Below, piece by piece: positions 57,657 to 64,000 of a stretch of DNA of 64,000 bases; the first letter of the stretch is position 1, and every line of letters starts with the position of its first letter. The position numbers and the translations under genes are program-made. The stretch comes from Papaver somniferum. Lineage: Eukaryota > Streptophyta > Magnoliopsida > Ranunculales > Papaveraceae. The DNA is taken from NCBI RefSeq assembly GCF_003573695.1, contig NC_039358.1, forward strand, positions 159,702,920 to 159,766,919. The letters are read 5' to 3'. Under the pieces are notes generated by a model. The model had not been told where the DNA came from, made no database searches, and saw only the letters and a list, made by a program, of their open reading frames with translations.

Positions 57657-58605
57657 ATGACACTTACTGACGAGGTTAATCAGCTTACAACTAAGATTAA
57701 CACCTTGAACACAACAGTTACAAACTTTATGCAAATTGTTATTGATACTTCTGACAATGACGATCAAACGAAAGCTGCTATTATAGATGCACTGATGAAA
57801 AGAACGCAAACTCTGCATAATACAAGTTTGCAGACTATCTTGGATAATCATAAATAAGAGATGGCTACTATAATGCAGCAGAACACACAGAATATCAACA
57901 CTATTGCTGATACCGTTACCCGTAATATGGCATCACTTCTCCTTGCCCGTTTTCCTCTCAATACACCTCCTGGATTTGGTGGTTTGAATGGAAACAATGG
58001 TAACATTGGTACGCCTGGAAGTAGTGGTTCTGGTGGCACCAAGGGTATACCTGAAAGTAGTGGTTCTGGTGGCAGCAATGGTATATTAGGTTCTCCTATA
58101 CCTAATAATTTGAAGTTTCCTACTTTTGAAGGGACAGACCCAGCTGGTTAGATATTCCAAGCCGATCAATATTTTCGTCTTCACCATACAGCTGAAGGCT
58201 TAAAGATTGATATTGCTACTTCTTATTTCAAGGGAGACGCCAATGCTTGGTATAGATGGGTTCAGAACAAGCTACTAATCCTATATGGCTACATTTTTGT
58301 TCACTTGTTCGTGAACGTTTTGCTGATAAGAAATTTTCTAATCCACGTTTGGCGCTGTCAACAATTTCTCAGCAAGGTTCAGTACGCGATCATATTCGAG
58401 AATTTGAACAACTTCTTAATTTTGTTACTGACTTTCCAGACGATTACATCATTGATCTCTTTATCAGATCTCTTAAAAAGGAAATTCGATCTGTTGTTGA
58501 GGTATTTGAACCATCAACGTTAGTTGCAGTTTTTATGAAAGCCATAAAACAAGAAGATGTGTTACTTTCAAACTCTTCTTTTTACAAATATGTTACGAGA
58601 TAAAA
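57657..58605 (+). pseudogene. Retrotransposon gag, broken
   Basis: This forms the capsid of the element's virus-like particle. The frame opens with MTLTDEVNQLTTKINTLN (coiled-coil-like), then a glycine/serine linker (about 57990-58085), then PNNLKFPTFEGTDPAG, which begins the retrotransposon gag domain. Stops at 57855 and 58147 and a frameshift before about 58260 interrupt it. The conserved downstream part (ERFADKKFSNPRLALSTI, EFEQLLNFVTDFPDDYIIDL) continues in another frame to 58605. The zinc knuckle follows in the pol frame. Confidence 0.85.
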
Positions 58606-60659
58606 ATCCATACAGACAGTCATCCCATTCATCTGGCACTTCATCTGATAATACAGCTAATGCACCTTTTAAGAAGACTACAATTCCCTCTGGAGTTAAG
58701 CGTCTATCTTTAGAAGAACAACGACACAGACGTGAACAAGGTCTTTGTTTCAATTGTGATGAACAGTATAAGGCTGGTCATATTTGTGCAAAACCATTAA
58801 CTTCTAGATTATTAATTCTAGAGATGGCTCCTGAAAACAACTCTGAAGGTGACGAAGAAACAACAACATCTGACACAGAAGAGATGATTACTCCTGCAGC
58901 TGCAAATCAGATGCATTATGAACCCACAATTTCGCTTCATGTTCTTACTGGCTCTTCATTACTTAACACTATGCGTGTCACAGGTTACATTGCAGGTCAG
59001 CCACTTACTATTTTACTTGATTCTGGTTCAACTCATAATTTCTTACACCCTACAATTGCTAAGAAATGTGGTATTACAACTAAGTCAGTTAATGATAATA
59101 TGAATGTTCTGGTTGGTAATGGGGAATTATTAAAACTCAAGGATATTTCTCTGAAGTTACAAGATTTTCAGTTCACTACTGAGTTTTTCTTGTTAGAATT
59201 AAGTGGTTGTGAGGCAGTGCTTGGAGTGGACTGGTTAAGAACTTTGGGTAATATCTCTTGGGATTTTAAGAAATTACACATGAAGTTTACTTCCAATGAT
59301 CAAGAACATACCTTAGTGGGTAACAAGTCAGCTTCAATTTTGCTACTTGATAGTATTCCAATGCAGAAGGTCTTTCAAAACACTCAACATGGATTTCTAC
59401 TTCAATTGATTACGCACTCAACTACTTCAGAAGATAACTCTCAGGTACCCACTGAAGTTTCAGATTTACTCTTACGTTTTTCTGATTTGTTTGCTTCACC
59501 AACTGAATTACCACCTCAAAGAGAGCATGATCATCGTATTCCTTTAGTGCCTAACTCAGCACCAGTGAATGTTCGACCATATCGATATCCTTACTTTCAA
59601 AAAGAGGAGATTGAAAAAATTATTCCGGAACTCAAATATGCAGGATTAATTAGAACTAGTTCTAGTCCTTTTTCATCCCCTGTACTCTTAGTTCGCAAGA
59701 AGGATGGCCCTTGGCGTATGTGTGTGGATTATAGAGCACTTAATAAGGCTACTGTCAAAGATAGATTTCCAATTCCAATTGTGGATGAACTTCTTGATGA
59801 ATTACATGGTGCGATAATATTTTCTAAAATTGATATGCGATCTGGTTATCATCAGATTCGTGTGCATCCAGATGATATACATAAGAAAGCTTTTCGCACA
59901 CATGATGGCCATTACGAATTTCTGGTAATGCCATTTGGATTATCCAATGCTCCTGCAAATTTTCAAAGTTTGATGAATGAAATTCTTCGCCCTTATCTTC
60001 GAAAGTTCGTATTGGTATTTTTCGATGATATACTTATTCACAGGAAATCTGAATCTGAACATCTTCAACATGTGAAGTTGGTGTTTGAATCTTTGCGTGC
60101 ACACCAGATATTTCTGAAACAACAAAAGTGTGAATTTTCTAAGGAGACAATAAGTTGTTTGGGTCATATGGTTTCTTCTGAAGGTGTATCAGTTGACTCT
60201 GATAAGATATCTTGCATAACAAATTGGCCTATTCCGACTACAGTGAAAGCTTTGAGAGGATTTTTAGGATTGGCTGGATATTATCATAAATTTGTTAAGG
60301 ATTATGGTAAGATTAGTGCTCCACTTACCCAATTACTCAAGTTGGATGCCTTTGTATGGACTTCTGAAGCGACTACAACTTTTAACAAACTCAAAAATGC
60401 TTTAACTAGTACACCAGTTTTAGCACTACCAGATTTCACAAAAGAATTCAGTTTAGAATGTGATGCATCTGGTAATGGTCTTGGAGCAGTGTTAATACAA
60501 GAAAAAAGGCCTATTGCTTACTACAACAAATCACTTTCAGGTAAGAATCTTAATCTTTCAGTTTATGACAAGGAAATGTTGGCTATAGTCAATGCAGTCA
60601 ATAAATGGCGACCTTATCTGCTTGGTCGGCATTTTAAGATATACACACTGATCATATGA
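58557..60659 (+). CDS. Retrotransposon pol: zinc knuckle, protease, reverse transcriptase, RNase H
   Basis: A 700-residue open frame. The zinc knuckle has C64, C67, H75 and C77. The aspartic protease carries LLDSGSTHNF with D155-S156-G157. Reverse transcriptase shows KKDGPWRMCVDYRALNK (380-396), MPFGLSNAPANFQ (457-469) and the catalytic FFDD (487-490, from YxDD). RNase H begins at about residue 630 with ECDASGNGLGAVL. The frame ends by a shift at about 60650, just after RNase H, and the integrase follows in another frame. The first ATG is not the true start, because the original protein would continue from gag. Catalytic residues appear intact. Confidence 0.9.
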   Translation: MCYFQTLLFTNMLRDKNPYRQSSHSSGTSSDNTANAPFKKTTIPSGVKRLSLEEQRHRREQGLCFNCDEQYKAGHICAKPLTSRLLILEMAPENNSEGDEETTTSDTEEMITPAAANQMHYEPTISLHVLTGSSLLNTMRVTGYIAGQPLTILLDSGSTHNFLHPTIAKKCGITTKSVNDNMNVLVGNGELLKLKDISLKLQDFQFTTEFFLLELSGCEAVLGVDWLRTLGNISWDFKKLHMKFTSNDQEHTLVGNKSASILLLDSIPMQKVFQNTQHGFLLQLITHSTTSEDNSQVPTEVSDLLLRFSDLFASPTELPPQREHDHRIPLVPNSAPVNVRPYRYPYFQKEEIEKIIPELKYAGLIRTSSSPFSSPVLLVRKKDGPWRMCVDYRALNKATVKDRFPIPIVDELLDELHGAIIFSKIDMRSGYHQIRVHPDDIHKKAFRTHDGHYEFLVMPFGLSNAPANFQSLMNEILRPYLRKFVLVFFDDILIHRKSESEHLQHVKLVFESLRAHQIFLKQQKCEFSKETISCLGHMVSSEGVSVDSDKISCITNWPIPTTVKALRGFLGLAGYYHKFVKDYGKISAPLTQLLKLDAFVWTSEATTTFNKLKNALTSTPVLALPDFTKEFSLECDASGNGLGAVLIQEKRPIAYYNKSLSGKNLNLSVYDKEMLAIVNAVNKWRPYLLGRHFKIYTLII

Positions 60660-62114
60660 GCCTTAAATACTTCTTGGAACAGCGTATCTCTTCAATGGAA
60701 CAACAAAAGTGGCTGTCCAATCTACTTGGTTATGATTATGAAATCATTTACCGCTCTGGAGCTTTAAATATGGCGGCTAATGCATTATCTCGTGTTAATG
60801 ATTGTCAATTAATGGCAATTACTACACCGATATTTCCTGGAATTATTGACATTGTCCAAGAATGTCATGATGACACTAATTTGAGTCTTATCATTTCAAA
60901 GTTACGTGAGAAACAAGATTGTCTACCACATTACACTTATATAGATAGAGTTCTTCGCTATAAGAACAGAATTGTGGTAGCTTCCACATCTTCATGGTGC
61001 TCTAAGCTTCTGGATGAATTTCATTCAACTCCAACTGGTGGACATGCTGGATATTTGCGCACTTATAAGCACCTTCAACAAAAATTTTATTGGTCAGGCA
61101 TGAAGAAGACAGTTAAGGATTATATAGCTTCTTGTGATATTTGTCAACGCAACAAAGCTGAATCAATTTCTCCTCCAGGATTACTGCATCCTTTATCCAT
61201 ACCTACTGATATTTGGTTAGATATATCTATGGATTTCATAGATGGTCTTCCACCATCTAATCGAAGAACATATATTCTAGTTGTTGTGGATCGTTTGTCC
61301 AGGTATGCACATTTTGTGTCTCTTATACATCCTTATTCAGCTGATACTGTGGCTGAAGTTTTTGTTCGTGAAATAGTTCGCTTACATGGAATGCCTAAGA
61401 GTATCACAAGTGACAGGGATTCAATTTTTATGAGTCATTTTTGGGAAGCTTTCTTTTCACTTCAGCACACTCAACTTTGTAAACGTATCATCCTCAATCT
61501 GATGGCTTAACTGAAGTTACCAATAGAACTTTAGAGTGTTACTTACGTTGTTTTGCTGGGATTATACCTAGTGATTGGCTGAAGTGGCTACCTTGGGCTG
61601 AATGGTGGTATAATACTAGCTTTCATACAACAATCAAAATGAGTCATTATCAAGCTGTGTATAGCAGGCTTCCTCCAACAGTTTCAACATATATTTCTGA
61701 CTCTACTGTTGTTCATGATGTGGATGTCGTCTTACAAGCTCGTGACCAAGTTTTGATGATTCTAAAGTCTAATTTACAAGATGATCAGTCCAGAATGAAA
61801 GTTTATGTTGATGCGCATAGAACTGAAAGAAGTTTTCAGTTGGGGATTTGGTTTTTCTCAGATTCCAACCATATCGTCAGATAACTGCAGCAACTTCTTC
61901 TTTTTCAAAGCTTTCACCTAAATTTTATGGACCATTTAAGGTCTTAGAAAAGATTGGAACTGTGGCTTATCGATTGGAGTTACCTCCTTCCAGTAGAATC
62001 CATCTTGTATTTCATGTTTCACTCTTGAAACTCAAGCTTGGTGTTTCTGACATTGTACAGACTGAATTACCTGTTACAGTGGATTATGAAAAGTGGGAAC
62101 TGAATCAATCTTAG
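60656..62114 (+). pseudogene. Retrotransposon integrase, frameshifted
   Basis: This would insert the element's cDNA. The first frame (60656-61510) holds the end of RNase H, the HHCC zinc domain (HSTPTGGHAGYLRTYKHLQQ, CDICQRNK) and the first two catalytic acidic residues (DISMDFIDGLP and SDRDSIF). A frameshift near 61470 precedes the third catalytic position. TLECYLRCFAGIIPSDWLKW and WYNTSFHTTIKMSHYQAVYS follow in a second frame (to 61884), and [20 protein letters not shown] and [17 protein letters not shown] in a third (61848-62114). At least two frameshifts inactivate it. Confidence 0.88.
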
Positions 62115-62248
62115 ATCGTAAGATGTATAAGAAGGGAAATGTTGTTGGAACCAAATGGCTCATCAAATGGCGAGGTCGTGCTACTGAGGAAGCAACATGG
62201 GAGGTTGCTGATGAAATATTGTTGCGATTTCCAGAGTTTCAGACTTGA
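62102..62248 (+). pseudogene. Retrotransposon C-terminal chromodomain
   Basis: The frame reads [13 protein letters not shown], then TKWLIKWRGRATEEATWEVA and closes RFPEFQT before TGA at 62246-62248. This is the chromodomain-like tail of plant chromovirus integrases (..VKW......EATWE....). It is thought to steer insertion to chromatin marks. It is one frame away from the preceding integrase end, so it is not currently translated with it. Confidence 0.85.
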
Positions 62249-62277
62249 GGACAAGTCTTTTTTCAAGCAGGGTGGGA

Positions 62278-62599
62278 TGTTGTGATACCAACACCACTTT
62301 TACAGTGTTTTCCTTATTTAGACTTTCCTTAATTAGTTTGTTTTGTTAAGGTAGTTATTAAGTTCAACTAGAATTGTTGTGCAGGCTTGCAATCCAAGTA
62401 ATATCAGCTATAAATACTTGAGTCTGTTAGTTTTGAAACTTAGGAAAATACATTTATTCTTTCAAGTCTTCTCTGCAACTCCCTATCTCTCAAAACTCTT
62501 CTCAATTCTCTCCTAATTCTCTCTGTTCTCGACTCAAAATTCTGCATTCACCTGTTAGTTTAGTTCTATTGATATATGTTAAGGTACTGAACCATAACA
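62278..62599 (+). repeat. 3' LTR
   Basis: 322 bases, matching the 5' LTR with the same TG...CA ends. It follows the purine-rich tract AGGGTGGGA. ACACA follows immediately. Confidence 0.92.
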
Positions 62600-63490
62600 A
62601 CACAATATCAGTTACATAATTTCATGTCTTCTTACAATAATAATCTTTTACTTTACATTGAGTTTAATTTCAAAATCAGGAGAGGAAAAGAGATGGGTAT
62701 TCATGTGTGGAGAATAGATAGTGCAGATTAGAAACACTCACGTACTCAGCTTCATCAATTACCAAACCTTAATCTTGATGTAAAGGTGACTATTTTTCTG
62801 ATAAATAGATATGAGAGAAAAAATATTGAGAAAGAGAAAGCGCGATGAGATTAGGTTCCTTCTTCTTTTTTATTTATTTTTTTATTTTGTTAATTTAAAT
62901 TAAAATATTACCCTTGGTTTTTGACTATCCACCTGTGACTCATGCGTACATGTATTGTAACACGTCGACCGGTAAAAAAACTGAGTTCACCCAATTTGAT
63001 GTTCTGCAAAATTTTGTGATAAGCAAATAATCAATGATGATACCGGATAATAAATATTGCTCACCTTTGGGAAGAAAAAAAGAAGTGTATGTCGCCTACA
63101 TTATGGAATCACCACAGTGCACTTTTGTTGCCACTTGCCGCTGACAATTTAATTTGGTGGCGACCGTAGAGATAAGAGTCTGGATATATTAATGTAGTGG
63201 CGACTATAGAGAGAAGAGTTTGAACACATACATGTTCTTTTTTATATTTTACAAGAAGAAAACAAATAAATTGGTTGCAACTGTATTCGGGGATCACAAA
63301 TTTTGACAAATTTTCTTCTACTGTCCCATTGCAAAGGTGTTTTGTTTTTTTTTTTTGGTCGGCCCACCTATCATGGTAGCGATTTTCTAGTATTAAATTT
63401 ACTAATTGTCACCATTATTATGATTGTTAAAAAGAATAAATTATTATATGAAACAAAAAATCAAACTAAAATAAATTAATTATTTAATAT
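62600..63490. other. Spacer with minor repeats
   Basis: GGTGGCGACCGTAGAGATAA and AGTGGCGACTATAGAGAGAA (63160-63215) form a short direct repeat. GGTCGGCCCA near 63357 echoes the end of the dispersed repeat family, but no further homology follows. Confidence 0.4.
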
Positions 63491-63494
63491 TACG

Positions 63495-63779
63495 CGAAAC
63501 AAGTATTGTCAAGCTATTTCCAAGGCAGTCCTTCGCAAGCGGAACAAGTATTTGGCAGCATGCGAGCCCCATGGATACAACTTAGGTGTTTTGACATTCA
63601 CTACATTAGGCGTACTACGCAACGACACTATAGCTTTCTTGAAGAGGTTGAAAAACTGTCTTGCCAACAACGAGGCTAATTGTGGCACAGGCAGATTTTT
63701 ATTTCATTGAATAAGTGTGGCAATTCAAAAAGACGTTGGTGCCCAGCTGGTAGCTAGGGTACCAACAAACCCAGTGTAA
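63495..63779 (+). pseudogene. C-terminal fragment of a plant reverse-transcriptase-type element ORF
   Basis: One frame runs YCQAISKAVLRKRNKYLAAC, EPHGYNLGVLTFTTLGVL, FLKRLKNCLANN, RFLFH, a TGA, then ISVAIQKDVGAQLVARVPTN and a final PV before TAA (63777-63779). The closing ...RI.IAI.KGVGAQLV.R.PTN is a tail I recall from plant proteins annotated as reverse-transcriptase-like. The internal TGA sits where arginine (CGA) is usual, a C-to-T change. Upstream parts are not recognisable within 500 bases, so it is a fragment. The clade is not assigned. Confidence 0.55.
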
Positions 63780-64000
63780 CAGATCTTTTATTTATATTCC
63801 AAATAAAGGCTCTCAGAGATGGTTTCATCATTTAATATTTGTTTCTATTTTTATTATTGACAAATTAAATGGAACTATAAAATAGTTTGAAAATAAAAAA
63901 TGATAATATTTAAAGAACAAAATATAATAAATAAAAATTGATTGTATTGTTGTAGGGCTTGTAATCCATGTATGTGCGGCCCAATATTGTATCTAGGGTC
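63780..64000. other. AT-rich end of window
   Basis: Nothing recognised. Confidence 0.4.

Larger units (their letters stand above)
57265..62599 (+). mobile_element. Ty3 chromovirus-type LTR retrotransposon (5.3 kb)
   Basis: Both LTRs are present (57265-57585 and 62278-62599), each starting TGTTGTGATACC and ending CATAACA. Flanks are ACACC and ACACA, a 5-base target duplication with one change. The interior gives, in order, gag, zinc knuckle, protease, reverse transcriptase, RNase H, integrase and a chromodomain, the order of Ty3 chromoviruses. After the 5' LTR, CATCAGAGC resembles a decayed tRNA-iMet primer site. Before the 3' LTR, AGGGTGGGA is the polypurine tract. Stops and frameshifts in gag, integrase and the chromodomain junction make it non-autonomous now. 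Confidence 0.93.

Noticed and set aside
63340..63380. Another full copy of the GGTCGGCC-ended repeat
   Set aside because: Only about ten bases match; the interior phrases of the family are absent.

Overview
The window is nuclear DNA of a flowering plant, very probably a eudicot. It is AT-rich, has GT-AG introns, and carries many plant transposons. Two genes can be called with high confidence: a three-exon LHCB3 gene (+ strand, 51547-52547) for a chloroplast light-harvesting protein, and a four-exon NRT1/PTR-family (NPF) transporter gene (- strand, 52877-54920). They converge tail to tail with about 330 bases between their coding ends. I cannot name the species from sequence alone.

Left part. 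Bases 1-7300 hold no recognisable protein gene. They do hold a tRNA-like gene (6305-6377) with a lysine-tRNA-like body and a glutamate anticodon (TTC). A hAT-type MITE with a perfect 8-base target duplication follows (7305-7662), then two Stowaway-like MITEs. Bases 9940-20500 hold decayed remains of an autonomous Helitron: RepHel N- and C-terminal pieces, then a split, intron-containing RPA70-like gene. The C-terminal part of that gene is duplicated in tandem, and one copy is interrupted by a 1.65 kb solo LTR. The other copy preserves the empty site.

Middle part. Bases 22400-44600 are layered retroelements and MITEs. They include an ORF1-only 'half LINE' with 17-base target duplications, a hairpin-rich MITE-like element, a probable small solo LTR, a SIRE-like copia LTR with an internal ACCGATCC repeat, and two L1-like LINEs on the - strand. 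One LINE is split by a 1 kb repeat that carries a head-to-head minisatellite. The only non-transposon candidate here is a small ORF with a possible signal peptide (36237-36524).

Right part. Bases 45300-49760 contain no recognisable gene. A compact non-autonomous Helitron (50342-50985) lies just upstream of LHCB3. After the NPF gene comes a nearly complete but frame-broken Ty3 chromovirus-type LTR retrotransposon (57265-62599) with 0.32 kb LTRs. A fragment of a plant RT-type element lies near the end. The two cellular genes act separately: LHCB3 in photosystem II antenna, the NPF protein in membrane transport. Their adjacency suggests no shared pathway.
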